64,000 nucleotides of DNA, from the NCBI RefSeq assembly GCF_030654605.1, contig NZ_JAURXB010000072.1, forward strand, positions 78,492 through 142,491, given 5' to 3'. A model generated the notes under the pieces. It had not been told where the DNA came from. It worked only from the letters and a program-made list of their open reading frames with translations, and made no database searches. This DNA comes from Bradyrhizobium sp. (GTDB taxonomy: Bacteria; Pseudomonadota; Alphaproteobacteria; Rhizobiales; Xanthobacteraceae). This document shows positions 1 through 8,599 of this stretch, piece by piece; position 1 is the stretch's first letter; every line of letters starts with the position of its first letter. The position numbers and the translations under genes are program-made.

Positions 1-777
1 CGCAACGGCTACGACCTGTCGAGCCTGCAGGTGGTGTTTCACATGGCGGCGCCGATGCCGCCATGGCTGAAGGAGAAGTGGATCGAGTGGCTCGGCCCGG
101 AGCGGATTTTCGAACTTTATGGCGGCACCGAGCGGCAGGGAGCCACGGTGATTTCCGGCGTCGAATGGCTGGCGCACAGGGGCTCGGTCGGCAAGATCGG
201 CGATACCTCGCGCTTGCGCATCATCGGCGAGGACGGCAACGACGTCGCACCGGGCGAGACCGGGGAAATCTATTTCCTGCCCAATGACGGTCCCGGCAGC
301 ACCTATCACTATCTCGGCGCCGAACCGAAGCGCCGTGCGGACGGCTGGGAATCGCTCGGCGACATCGGCCGGCTCGATGCCGAGGGCTACCTCTTTCTCG
401 GCGACCGGCTCGCCGACATGATCCTGCGGGGCGGCGCCAACATCTATCCGGCCGAAGTGGAGGCCGCGGTGACGGCGCATCCCGACGTGCGCTCCTGCAT
501 CGTCGTCGGCTTGCCCGATCCCGAACTCGGACAACGGATTCATGCCATCCTCGAACTGGTCGAGACCGCCGACGCCAGCAAGGTCATCGACGGCATGGGC
601 GGTCTGCTGGCCGACCGGCTCAGCCGCACCAAGCATCCGGAAAGCTATGAAATCGTCAGCGTCGGCCCGCGCGACGATTCGGGAAAAGTCCGCCGCACCC
701 TGTTGCGCGACGAGCGTGCAAGCTGGCTGAAAGAAGGCCGCGACTTCCGGATCGTGCCGCCGCGCGCACCGCGTTGA
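1..777 (+). CDS. AMP-dependent acyl-CoA ligase, C-terminal part (5' end outside window)
   Basis: The reading frame is open from base 1, so the listed ORF start at base 31 is only an internal Met. The product is the C-terminal half of an ANL-superfamily adenylating enzyme, which activates a carboxylic acid as acyl-AMP and then transfers it to CoA. Visible motifs are the A5-type core YGGTERQG, the hinge-region sequence GDRLADMILRGGANIYPAEVEAA and the acceptor-end lysine context SGKVRR. The substrate cannot be told from this part; fatty, aromatic or bile-acid type acids are possible. A second, different ligase of the same superfamily begins at the far end of the window. Confidence 0.85.
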   Translation, partial: RNGYDLSSLQVVFHMAAPMPPWLKEKWIEWLGPERIFELYGGTERQGATVISGVEWLAHRGSVGKIGDTSRLRIIGEDGNDVAPGETGEIYFLPNDGPGSTYHYLGAEPKRRADGWESLGDIGRLDAEGYLFLGDRLADMILRGGANIYPAEVEAAVTAHPDVRSCIVVGLPDPELGQRIHAILELVETADASKVIDGMGGLLADRLSRTKHPESYEIVSVGPRDDSGKVRRTLLRDERASWLKEGRDFRIVPPRAPR

Positions 778-881
778 ACCGACCAACTTCGATCCGAGGC
801 GAGGTTCCAAATCGAAACATCCCGAGGTAGGATGGCCATCGACAACTTGAAGCATCACGCGATGCTTGGGCGAGGTCATTG

Positions 882-1934
882 ATGTCTTTTCGCAAGGACA
901 ATGACGCCTACGATGCCTGGCTGGCGACGCAATGCGACGTCGTGAAGAAGGACATCGCCACCAAGCACCACCGGATGAAGAAGAACGCCTTCATCTTCCT
1001 GCGCGCGACCTATTTTCGCTGGGCCAGGACGATCCCGGCGCTGTGTCCTGATCTGATGGATGCCCCGCAGGTGCTTGGCGTCGGCGATATGCACCTGGAA
1101 AATTTCGGTACCTGGCGCGACGCCGACGGCCGGCTGGTCTGGGGCGTCAACGATTTCGATGAAGCCGCCGTCATGCCGTATCCGCTCGATCTGGTCCGCC
1201 TCGCCGCCAGCATCCGGCTGGCGCCAAAGCTTCATGTCAGCAATGCGGCGGCGGCCGAAGCGCTGCTCAAGGGCTACCGTGAGGGCCTCGACCAGCCGCA
1301 GCCGGCGCTGTTGCACGAAGGCGAGACCTGGCTGCGCCCCTACGCCGAACGCCCCGACGACAGGCCGGAGAAATTCTGGAAGGAAGTCGCTGAATATCCG
1401 AAGGTCAAGCCGCCGCCGCATATTGCCCGCCGGTTGATCGCGAGCCTGCCGAAGGACGTCGAAGGCGTTCGATTCTGCTCGCGCGTGGCGGGCGGCGGCA
1501 GCCTCGGACGGCCGCGCTATGTCGCGGTCGCATTCTGGCGCGGCGGACATATCCTGCGCGAAGCCAAGGCGCTGGTGCCGTCGGCCTGGAGCTGGGCTCA
1601 TGGTGACAAACCTCGCACTTCACATTTTCTTGAAATCGCCAACGGCCGTTACCGGGCGCCGGATCCGTTTCTCGATGTCCACCGCAAGTTCATCTTCCGG
1701 CGCCTTGCCGCCGACTCCCGAAAAATCGAGCTTGGCGCCGACGCCGGCTCGAAGCTGAAGGCCGAGCTGTTCCGGGCGATGGGATTCGACCTCGCATCGA
1801 TCCATGCCGCGGGATCGAACGGCGCCGCGGCCTTGCGGGCCGACCTGAAAAAGCGCCCAGGCGGCTGGCTCAACGCCGCCGCGAAGGCCACGGTGGCGGC
1901 GGTCAAACGCGACTACGAGGAATGGCGTGGTTGA
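882..1934 (+). CDS. DUF2252 family protein
   Basis: A 350-aa soluble protein. The ORF track begins at a TTG (879); the ATG at 882 with CGAGG about 8 bases upstream is preferred. The block GDMHLENFGTW followed by NDFDEA and PLDLVRLAAS is the hallmark of DUF2252, a family distantly reminiscent of the aminoglycoside-phosphotransferase/protein-kinase fold (HxxN and DFDEA resembling catalytic and metal loops). No signal peptide or membrane segment is seen. It stands alone between an acyl-CoA ligase and the HtrA-like gene, with about 190 bp after it. Biochemical function is unknown for the family; kinase-like activity is inference only. Confidence 0.75.
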   Translation: MSFRKDNDAYDAWLATQCDVVKKDIATKHHRMKKNAFIFLRATYFRWARTIPALCPDLMDAPQVLGVGDMHLENFGTWRDADGRLVWGVNDFDEAAVMPYPLDLVRLAASIRLAPKLHVSNAAAAEALLKGYREGLDQPQPALLHEGETWLRPYAERPDDRPEKFWKEVAEYPKVKPPPHIARRLIASLPKDVEGVRFCSRVAGGGSLGRPRYVAVAFWRGGHILREAKALVPSAWSWAHGDKPRTSHFLEIANGRYRAPDPFLDVHRKFIFRRLAADSRKIELGADAGSKLKAELFRAMGFDLASIHAAGSNGAAALRADLKKRPGGWLNAAAKATVAAVKRDYEEWRG

Positions 1935-2124
1935 CCGGAGCGATCAGCCGCAGCCGTCGCGCGTGTCCAGATATTAACGGGTAACGGCCATGCGTCATGC
2001 GCGATCCTGAAGCCGGCTGCATTCGCAATCCGCAGACAATCCCGTCACGACTCTTTCAACAGCGGCGTTTGCGACATAAGATCGTCACCGGTTACGTGCG
2101 CGGAAAGTTGGCCAGGAGAACTCC

Positions 2125-3096
2125 ATGCCCTCATTGACAGAATGGAAAGTGCCGCCAGCGAACCAGCCGCGCCCCGGCGACTACAGCTTCGATCTCGATC
2201 GCGCGCTTGCGGCGGTGGTCGGCCTGCATTCGATCATCCCGACCGACGCCTTCAGCGCGGACACCCTGGGCACCGAGCGCGCCGGCAATGGCGTGTTGAT
2301 CGACGACGGACTGGTGCTGACCATCGGCTATCTGATCACCGAGGCCGAAACAGTGTGGCTGCATCTGGGCGACGGTCGCGTGGTGGAGGGCCATGCGCTC
2401 GGCTTCGATTTCGAAACCGGCTTTGGCCTGGTGCAGGCGCTCGGCCGCATCGACCTCGATCCGCTGCCGCTCGGCTCCTCGGCGGCCGCAGCGGTCGGCG
2501 ACCGCGTCGTGGTCGGCGGCGCCGGCGGACGCACGCGATCGGTCGCCAGCCACATCGTGGCCAAGCAGGAGTTTGCCGGATACTGGGAATATCTGCTGGA
2601 CGAAGCCATCTTCAGCTACCCCGCGCATCCCAACTGGGGCGGCACCGCGCTGATCTCGACCCGCGGCGAGCTGATCGGCATCGGCTCGCTGCAGCTCGAG
2701 CGCGAACGCGACGGCCGGGCCGAGCATGTCAACATGATCGTGCCGATCGATCTGCTCAAGCCGGTGCTCGACGACATCAGGAAATTCGGCCGCGTCAACA
2801 AGCCGTCGCGGCCCTGGCTCGGGATGTACACCCACGAGATCGAAAACAGGGTCGTGGTGGTCGGCATCGCCGGAAGAGGACCAGCGGCGCGCGCCGAGCT
2901 CAAGGCCGGCGACGTCATCCTCGCGGTCAGGGGCGAAAAGATCACGAGTCAGATCGGTTTCTACCGGAAGCTCTGGTCGCTCGGCGCCGCCGGCGTCGAC
3001 GTGCCGCTGACCGTCTACCATGAGGGCGTCACCTTCGACGTGGTGCTGACCTCGACCGATCGCGCCAAACTCCTGAAGGCGCCGCGGCTGCACTGA
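2125..3096 (+). CDS. HtrA-like trypsin-fold + PDZ protein lacking the catalytic triad
   Basis: 323 aa, with AGGAGA just upstream of the ATG. Residues about 45-215 follow the HtrA/DegP trypsin fold and 225-310 form a PDZ domain (RPWLGM ... AELKAGDVILAV). Aligning by motif, the catalytic His (normally LTNNHVV) is Tyr69 in VLTIGYLI, the Asp (DxxTDLA) is Gly99 in DFETGFG, and the Ser (GNSGG) is Trp171 in PNWGG. All three positions are therefore lost, so this is most likely a non-proteolytic pseudoprotease that binds peptides through PDZ. No signal peptide is evident, which is also unusual for HtrA proteins. The next gene starts 17 bp downstream and is probably co-transcribed. Confidence 0.75.
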   Translation: MPSLTEWKVPPANQPRPGDYSFDLDRALAAVVGLHSIIPTDAFSADTLGTERAGNGVLIDDGLVLTIGYLITEAETVWLHLGDGRVVEGHALGFDFETGFGLVQALGRIDLDPLPLGSSAAAAVGDRVVVGGAGGRTRSVASHIVAKQEFAGYWEYLLDEAIFSYPAHPNWGGTALISTRGELIGIGSLQLERERDGRAEHVNMIVPIDLLKPVLDDIRKFGRVNKPSRPWLGMYTHEIENRVVVVGIAGRGPAARAELKAGDVILAVRGEKITSQIGFYRKLWSLGAAGVDVPLTVYHEGVTFDVVLTSTDRAKLLKAPRLH

Positions 3097-3113
3097 AACG
3101 CAAGGACGGCGCG

Positions 3114-4184
3114 ATGAGCGAGGCGGTGGTGGACGACATCGTGGCCGTGCTGCCGCCATTGCTGCAATCGCTCGAGGCGCTCTCCTTCATCGCGCGTCAC
3201 CTCAACCCGGCGGATTTCGGCAGCGTGATGCAAGCCGCGGGCACCCCGGATCAGGCCTTGCAGGCGGTCCTTGCGCGACTTGCGGAGTGGCCGGAGGAAT
3301 TCGCGCATTTGCGCGCGCCGCTGCAGACCGCGAGCGCCGCGGCGCTGGCGGCGTTCGAGGGATTGCGCGCCGTGCAACGTGGCGACGGCGACCTGATGGT
3401 GGTGTTTCGCGCGCTGCGCCACGCCCCCCGCGCGCAGGAGGCACTGTATCCGCTGGCCGCGAGACTGCCGCCGGTTTCCAGTTTCTTCCTCGAGCCCGCC
3501 CTGCGCGACGACGCCGGCCTGCTGGCGCGGCTGGCGCAGCCGGCACCGGAAAACGCCGGCATCCTTCACGACCACAACGAGCCCGGCAGCCGCGGCGGCT
3601 ACTCGCTCTACGTTCCCGAATATTACACGCCCGACCGTGCCTGGCCGCTGGTCATGGCGCTGCATGGCGGCAGCGGCAATGGCCGCGGCTTTTTGTGGAG
3701 CTGGCTGCGCGATGCGCGCAGCCATGGCGCGATCCTGGTCGCGCCGACCGCGACCGGGACCACCTGGGCCCTGATGGGCGACGACACCGACTCGCCCAAC
3801 CTCGCCCGCATCCTCGCATCCGTGCAGGCCCGCTGGAACATCGACCCCACAAAACTGCTGCTGACCGGGATGAGCGACGGCGGCACCTTCTGCTACGTCA
3901 GCGGGCTCGAGAGCGCCTCGCCCTTCACCCACCTCGCCCCGGTTTCCGCCACCTTCCATCCGCTGATGGCGGAGCTGGCCGACGCCGAACGATTGCGCGG
4001 CCTGCCGGTCTATCTCGTGCACGGCAAGCTCGACTGGATGTTTCCGGTGCAGGTGGCGCGGCAGACCCGAGACTTGCTGTCGGCGGCAGGCGCCGATGTC
4101 ACCTACCGCGAACTCGACGACCTCAGCCATACCTATCCGCGCGAGAGCAATGCGGAGATATTGAAGTGGCTGGCACTCAAATAA
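3114..4184 (+). CDS. Alpha/beta-hydrolase, phospholipase/carboxylesterase type
   Basis: 356 aa. The N-terminal 130 residues are helical and not recognised; residues about 145-355 are an alpha/beta hydrolase. LVMALHGGSGNG carries the oxyanion-hole HGG, GMSDGG is the nucleophile elbow (GxSxG), and the acid and His candidates are in VHGKLDW and DDLSHTYP. This resembles feruloyl-esterase/LpqC-type or polyhydroxybutyrate-depolymerase-like esterases. No signal peptide, so probably cytoplasmic. It follows the HtrA-like pseudoprotease by 17 bp (AAGGAC ribosome site), implying an operon and possibly a shared substrate; the substrate is unknown. Confidence 0.7.
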   Translation: MSEAVVDDIVAVLPPLLQSLEALSFIARHLNPADFGSVMQAAGTPDQALQAVLARLAEWPEEFAHLRAPLQTASAAALAAFEGLRAVQRGDGDLMVVFRALRHAPRAQEALYPLAARLPPVSSFFLEPALRDDAGLLARLAQPAPENAGILHDHNEPGSRGGYSLYVPEYYTPDRAWPLVMALHGGSGNGRGFLWSWLRDARSHGAILVAPTATGTTWALMGDDTDSPNLARILASVQARWNIDPTKLLLTGMSDGGTFCYVSGLESASPFTHLAPVSATFHPLMAELADAERLRGLPVYLVHGKLDWMFPVQVARQTRDLLSAAGADVTYRELDDLSHTYPRESNAEILKWLALK

Positions 4185-4235
4185 GGTCGGGTTTGTCGCT
4201 ACGCTGAGCAATCGTTGTCGTTCCAGATGGTGAAC

Positions 4236-4541
4236 TCAAAGAAACGCTCTTCGCGGAGCCTTGTCCGTAATCGCGGCCCCCATCGCAAACGCCAACCGCC
4301 CGCGCCAAAACTCCCACGAGCGGTCATTGATCCAGCCCGGCTCCGCATGCAACATGATTTCCACCAAACGCGGCCGGCCGACCGTCTGTTCCAGCAGAAG
4401 GATATCGTCGTATGTTCCAAGATTCATCGTTTGAGCGATAATCCGATCTTCGGAATGCGGCTGATCTCCGACCGGCTCCCACCACAGGTATTTGCGGCCG
4501 AATTCCGCGATCGTTTCCCTTGAAATATCATTTGTTGTCAT
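4236..4541 (-). CDS. Conserved hypothetical protein (101 aa)
   Basis: The track ORF extends to 4637 but the likely start is the ATG at 4541 (MTTNDISRE). The protein is small and Trp-rich: KYLWWEPV, LGTYDD, and SWEFWRGRLAFA. From memory this layout resembles short proteins encoded beside nucleotidyltransferases of the AbiEii kind, but no such partner is next to it here, so that resemblance is weak. No membrane segment or known catalytic motif. It is convergent with the esterase gene (about 50 bp gap) and divergent from the small membrane protein gene. Confidence 0.5.
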   Translation of the reverse strand: MTTNDISRETIAEFGRKYLWWEPVGDQPHSEDRIIAQTMNLGTYDDILLLEQTVGRPRLVEIMLHAEPGWINDRSWEFWRGRLAFAMGAAITDKAPRRAFL

Positions 4542-4690
4542 GGGGCGATAATTGCCGATCCGGCGTTCGTTTTCCACAGCTGCCCGTGCCCCATCGCGCA
4601 CGAGCCCGTCTACCCCTCCCGGTTTGGAGGCGGGCAAGGGGGAACCTTCCCGGTCCGGTAACGTTGTTCGTTGTCATTGGAGGATTAGCC

Positions 4691-4897
4691 ATGCGCGTGT
4701 TTCTGGGAATGATTTTGGGGGCGCTGCTGCTGACCGCCGGAATCTACGTTTACGATTCGTCGTCGACCTCAACGGTCGCGAACGGCCAGGCGGCATCGGC
4801 CAATCGAACCATCGTCAACTGGGACGTCGCAGCGACCGAGTGGAACGGGCTGAAGAATCGTGCACAGGACGGCTGGGTCAAGCTGTCGTCGAAATAA
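4691..4897 (+). CDS. Small single-pass membrane-anchored protein (68 aa)
   Basis: The true start is the ATG at 4691, preceded by a strong TGGAGGATT site; the longer track ORF from 4520 has no such support. Residues 3-21 (FLGMILGALLLTAGIYVYD) form one hydrophobic helix, either a membrane anchor or an uncleaved signal. The rest is a Ser/Thr/Ala linker and a short amphipathic tail NWDVAATEWNGLKNRAQDGW. No family is recognised. A good Rho-independent terminator follows 43 bp after the stop, so this is a monocistronic gene. Confidence 0.6.
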   Translation: MRVFLGMILGALLLTAGIYVYDSSSTSTVANGQAASANRTIVNWDVAATEWNGLKNRAQDGWVKLSSK

Positions 4898-4939
4898 TCC
4901 CGGCAGTCTTCGACCAAGCAGTCTTCTACCGATTCGATG

Positions 4940-4966
4940 CGCCCTCGTCCCGGACGAGGGCGTTTT
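4940..4966 (+). terminator. Rho-independent terminator after the small membrane protein gene
   Basis: An 8-bp perfect stem CGCCCTCG/CGAGGGCG encloses TCCCGGA, which can itself pair, and is followed directly by TTTTG on the plus strand. The minus-strand side lacks a U-run, so it serves the plus-strand gene ending at 4897; the dsbA-like gene converges on it from the other side. Confidence 0.8.
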
Positions 4967-4977
4967 GTCGTCTACCG

Positions 4978-5652
4978 CTATTTTTTCGCCGCCTTGCGCG
5001 CGTCGGCGATGGCCTGGTCGAACTGCGCCATGGTCAGGATACCCGGCACCCGGAATTTGCCGACGATGAAGGACGGGGTGCCCTTGAACCCGAAGGCCAC
5101 CGCCTGATCGCCGTTGCGCTTGATGATGGCGTCGATCGCCTTGGCATTGGCGGCGAGGTCACGGTCGGCGCGATCCAGGTCGATTCCGGCGCCCGCGAGC
5201 AGTTCGCGGACGCGCGGCGCGGTCAGCTTCGAGGCGACGCCGATCAGCACGTCATGCGCCTGGATGTATTTGTCCTGGTATTTGCTGGCCAGCACCATCC
5301 TGGCTGACATCACCGACACTTCGCCGAGTATCGGCCAGTCCTTGTGCACCAGGCGAACCTTGCCATCGTCCTGCACCACTTGCCGGAGCTCGGGGGCAAT
5401 CTTGCGGCAATACGGGCAATTGTAATCGAAATACTCCACGATCGTGACGTCGCCATCGGGATTTCCGACCACCGGGATCTCAGGATCGCGCAACACCAGG
5501 GCTTCCGTCAGCACCTTTTCGTCGCCCTGCGCCAAAGCCGATACCAACCCCACGTCCGTGCCGAGCATGATCGCGCCAGCCCCGAGCACGCCAAGCGCCT
5601 GACGCCGGGTCGGCGCCTGCCAGGGACGGGCTCGTTCGATCGATTGGTTCAT
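4978..5652 (-). CDS. DsbA-family thiol:disulfide oxidoreductase
   Basis: 224 aa from the ATG at 5652 (GGGAG about 9 bases upstream) rather than the track start at 5706. An N-terminal twin-arginine-like motif TRRQALGVLGAG precedes a hydrophobic stretch, suggesting Tat export to the periplasm. The thioredoxin fold has the active site FDYNCPYCRK and the cis-Pro loop GTPSFIVG. It belongs to the DsbA/DsbG-like family (Com1/BdbD type) and would introduce or isomerise disulfides in exported proteins. The TauE/SafE gene lies 50 bp upstream on the same strand. A dsbB gene, the usual re-oxidation partner, is at 22.6 kb. Confidence 0.85.
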   Translation of the reverse strand: MNQSIERARPWQAPTRRQALGVLGAGAIMLGTDVGLVSALAQGDEKVLTEALVLRDPEIPVVGNPDGDVTIVEYFDYNCPYCRKIAPELRQVVQDDGKVRLVHKDWPILGEVSVMSARMVLASKYQDKYIQAHDVLIGVASKLTAPRVRELLAGAGIDLDRADRDLAANAKAIDAIIKRNGDQAVAFGFKGTPSFIVGKFRVPGILTMAQFDQAIADARKAAKK

Positions 5653-5702
5653 GTGAGGTCTCCCGGCCGCATCCCGATGTATTCCGACTTGGCTATCTAC
5701 GC

Positions 5703-6482
5703 TCAAGATAGGGATAAGTTACGCGCCAGCATATAGAGCGCCACCGCAATAATGACAGCGGCAAACACGATGTTGAGCGCGCCGCGCCGCTCCGACAGCA
5801 GCCGCGCCGAGCGGGTGCCGATCAATCCGCCGGCAATGCCGCCCGCCACGAACAATCCGGCGAGCTCCCACGAGATCAGGCCGGACCAGGCGTAACTGGC
5901 AGCGGTCGTCAGGCCGAACGCCGTCACCGCGACCAGCGACGAGGAGATCGCGTTCATGATCGGCATTCCCGTCGCCAGCATCAGCGCCGGCACGATCAGG
6001 AAACCGCCACCGATGCCGAAGAAGCCGGACAGCGTTCCGGTCGCGAGACCGAGGCCGAGAATGGCGGGTGTGTTGGCCAGCGTCATCTGCACATCGGGCA
6101 GGCCGATTCGCGACCGCGTCTTCAGCATCAATACGGCAATCACCAGCATCAGCAGCGCGAACAGCGCCAGCAGCTTCTGGCCGTCCACCATCTTGCCAAG
6201 GATCGAGCCCGCAAAAGCGCCGGCGATCCCCGCTGCCGCGAACGGCAGCGCGCAGGACCATACCACCGTGCCGCCTCGCGCGTGGTTCGACAGGTTGACC
6301 GCGGCATTGGCGGCCACCGCGATGGCGCTGGTGCCGATCGCCACATGGGCGTCGGGCACGCCCACCACATAGACCATCAAGGGCACCGCGAGGATCGATC
6401 CGCCGCCGCCGACCAGCCCCAGCGAAAACCCGACCAGCGCGCCCGACGCCAGTCCCAGCACGCCCTGCGTTATGGAGATCAT
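5703..6482 (-). CDS. TauE/SafE family sulfite/organosulfonate exporter
   Basis: 259 aa from the ATG at 6482 (MISITQGVLG). Two repeats of about four hydrophobic helices each carry the family signatures GFSLGLVGGGGSILAVPLM near the start and SGFFGIGGGFLIVPALML near residue 150. Members are inner-membrane permeases for sulfite, sulfoacetate or related anions. It sits 50 bp upstream of the DsbA-like gene on the same strand and may be co-transcribed; a sulfur or thiol link is only inferred. Confidence 0.85.
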   Translation of the reverse strand: MISITQGVLGLASGALVGFSLGLVGGGGSILAVPLMVYVVGVPDAHVAIGTSAIAVAANAAVNLSNHARGGTVVWSCALPFAAAGIAGAFAGSILGKMVDGQKLLALFALLMLVIAVLMLKTRSRIGLPDVQMTLANTPAILGLGLATGTLSGFFGIGGGFLIVPALMLATGMPIMNAISSSLVAVTAFGLTTAASYAWSGLISWELAGLFVAGGIAGGLIGTRSARLLSERRGALNIVFAAVIIAVALYMLARNLSLS

Positions 6483-6695
6483 TAAGCTGGCAACCTCGCC
6501 GCCGTGCGGGAATCCTGGAAGGAATTTCTCCAAATCCCTACGCCGGCAGCATAGTAACTGCAATGGCGATCAGTTGGCCTCCCGCCCCTGCAGCGCCTCC
6601 AGCGTGCCGGTCATGGTCGCGATCAGCTGCCCGCGCAAGCGCGCGCAGCTGATCGCCCAATCGGCAGAAAAGCTGCTCGACGATTCCGCCTGAAC

Positions 6696-6723
6696 GCGGC
6701 CGGCCGAAATACCGGCCGGCCGC
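6696..6723 (-). terminator. Strong GC-rich hairpin downstream of the secreted repeat protein gene
   Basis: A perfect 11-bp inverted repeat GCGGCCGGCCG / CGGCCGGCCGC separated by AAATAC lies 17 bp past the stop of the gene ending at 6740. There is no clear U-run, so it may be a Rho-assisted terminator or mRNA-stabilising hairpin. Confidence 0.45.
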
Positions 6724-6739
6724 AAGGTGCTCGACAGGC

Positions 6740-7228
6740 TCAGGCCTTCAGCTTCTTGTTGCATTCGCTCCAGTAGCCGCCGCCCTTCTGGATCCATCGC
6801 AGGCCGCCGGTGGTGTTGGCGGTCTTGTTGACCTTCCATTGGTCGGCGCAGGTGTGCATCCGCGCCTTGCCGGCGGTTTCCTTGGAATATTTCGGATCGA
6901 CGGCGGAGGGAAACACCGCCGGGCCGGCGGGAGCGGCCGGCGCCGCGGCGGTTTCGCCGCCCTTCTTCGACTTCGGCTTGGCGGCCGCCTCCGTCGGCGA
7001 CGCCGGTGCGGCGGCAGTCGTGGCAGCCGGCGCGGCCGTGGCGTCCGCACCGCATTGGGCCTTGCGGAAATCGTTCCACTTCTGGTCGCCTAGGGTACCG
7101 GCGGTCTTGGCAGCCTGGTATTTCGCGCTGCATTCCTGCGGAGTCAGCGCCTGCGCCGGCGATGTCACCGCGAACGCCGCGAAGGCCGACACGGCAACCG
7201 CGCACAATAACTTTGCTCGAAAGGTCAT
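6740..7228 (-). CDS. Secreted protein with two PsiF-like Cys/Trp repeats
   Basis: 162 aa from the ATG at 7228 (GGGGAGA upstream). Residues 1-28 are a Sec signal peptide ending SPAQA. Two short related modules flank an Ala/Pro/Lys-rich linker: CSAKYQAAKTAGTLGDQKW...C near the start and CADQWKVNKTANTTGGLRW...C at the end. The spacing Cys-(K/Q)W-AK-G-W-C is the same in both, so it is an internal duplication. Proteins of this kind are common in Bradyrhizobium and recall the PsiF repeat, whose function is unknown. Probably periplasmic. Confidence 0.65.
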   Translation of the reverse strand: MTFRAKLLCAVAVSAFAAFAVTSPAQALTPQECSAKYQAAKTAGTLGDQKWNDFRKAQCGADATAAPAATTAAAPASPTEAAAKPKSKKGGETAAAPAAPAGPAVFPSAVDPKYSKETAGKARMHTCADQWKVNKTANTTGGLRWIQKGGGYWSECNKKLKA

Positions 7229-7439
7229 CCTTGATTTCTCCCCTGGGGACATGACGATGTGAGGCCCTCATCCTAACGCAACCGAAGCGTGTGACAATGT
7301 GCGGGTCGAGGGTTCGCTCAGGGTTTTGCGAGCACGGTACGTGCAGAAATCTTGCAGACGAAATTGCACAGGACAAAGCGCATTGCTGCGGTCGCGCGAG
7401 CGCATTTGTCCCCGAGGTCCGGATTTGCCATAAGGCGGC

Positions 7440-8525
7440 GTGAGCCTGATCCCCCCATCGATGGCAGCGGCGTTTGCCCGCCGCGGCAAAATCCTCAACG
7501 TGATTGAGACGCTCGCGATCGGCATCGCCGGCGGCGCGCTGTTTCTGTTTGCCCATCTGCCGGGCGGGCTGATTTCCGGCGCCATGATCGCGGTCGGAAT
7601 CGCCGCGATCGCAGGACGGCAGCTCAGCATGCCCCCGATCCTGACCCAGTCGGTGCTGCTGCTGCTCGGAATCTCGCTGGGCTCGCTGGTGTCGCAGCAG
7701 ATGCTGCACAATATGGGCGCCTATCCCCTCACCATCGCGCTCCTGGCGCTCGCGACGTTCTGCTCGACCTTTGGCAGCGGTTTCTACCTGCAGCGTTATC
7801 ATGGCTGGGACCGGACCTCGGCGCTGCTGGCGGGCAGCCCCGGCGCGCTGTCGCAGATCACCATGCTGGCTGCCGAGAAGGGCGCCGACGTCGCGGCGAT
7901 CGCCGTGGTCCAAACCATGCGCGTCATCATCCTCACCGCCGCGCTGCCGCTGCTGCTGGCGCTGACCGGGATAGCCTCGTCTTCGCCGCCTTCCGTGGCG
8001 GCCGCTGTCGCCTCGCCGCTCGAACTCGCCGGCCTGATCGCCGCCTCGGTCGCGGCGGCGCTGCTGCTGCGACTGTTGAAATTTCCGGCGAGCTGGATGT
8101 TCGGCGCGATGATCGGATCGAGCCTGCTGCATGGCACCGGGATGATCGAGGGCGCCTTGCCGGATTGGCTGCGCAATGTGGCGCTGGTCGGCATCGGCGC
8201 CGTGATCGGCACCCGCTTTGCGCGGATGAAGACAAAGACCCTGCTCAGCCACGTCCATGCCGCGCTCGGATCCTTCGCCATCGCCATCATCATCTCCGCC
8301 GTCTTCGTCGCGGTGATCGCGCTTACGACCAACGTGCGGATAGCCGACATCATCGTGGCCTTCGCGCCGGGCGCGATGGACGCCATGCTGGCGCTGGCGC
8401 TGACCTTGCACATCGACCCGATCTTCGTCGGCGCGCACCATCTGTCGCGGTTTGTGTTCGTCTCGATCACGACGCCGGGGATCGTGCATTTGTTCGGACG
8501 CCCGCAGGAAGATGTCGACGATTAG
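7440..8525 (+). CDS. AbrB-family integral membrane protein
   Basis: 361 aa starting at GTG 7440 with TAAGG about 6 bases upstream; an ATG at 7461 is the alternative. Around ten hydrophobic helices in two repeats show the family pattern LPGGLISGAMIAV, GSPGALSQITMLAAEKG and KFPASWMFGAMIGSSLLHG. This is the AbrB membrane family (PF05145, sometimes mislabelled ammonia monooxygenase), unrelated to the transcription factor AbrB. Substrate and role are unknown. It is divergent from the secreted protein gene and converges on xerD. Confidence 0.8.
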   Translation: MSLIPPSMAAAFARRGKILNVIETLAIGIAGGALFLFAHLPGGLISGAMIAVGIAAIAGRQLSMPPILTQSVLLLLGISLGSLVSQQMLHNMGAYPLTIALLALATFCSTFGSGFYLQRYHGWDRTSALLAGSPGALSQITMLAAEKGADVAAIAVVQTMRVIILTAALPLLLALTGIASSSPPSVAAAVASPLELAGLIAASVAAALLLRLLKFPASWMFGAMIGSSLLHGTGMIEGALPDWLRNVALVGIGAVIGTRFARMKTKTLLSHVHAALGSFAIAIIISAVFVAVIALTTNVRIADIIVAFAPGAMDAMLALALTLHIDPIFVGAHHLSRFVFVSITTPGIVHLFGRPQEDVDD

Positions 8526-8599
8526 AAGGTAAGCGGGGTACTTCACCCTCCCCCAAGAGCGAGGATAGGCGATCGCGCGCTGCTCGGGACGATGTTGCC

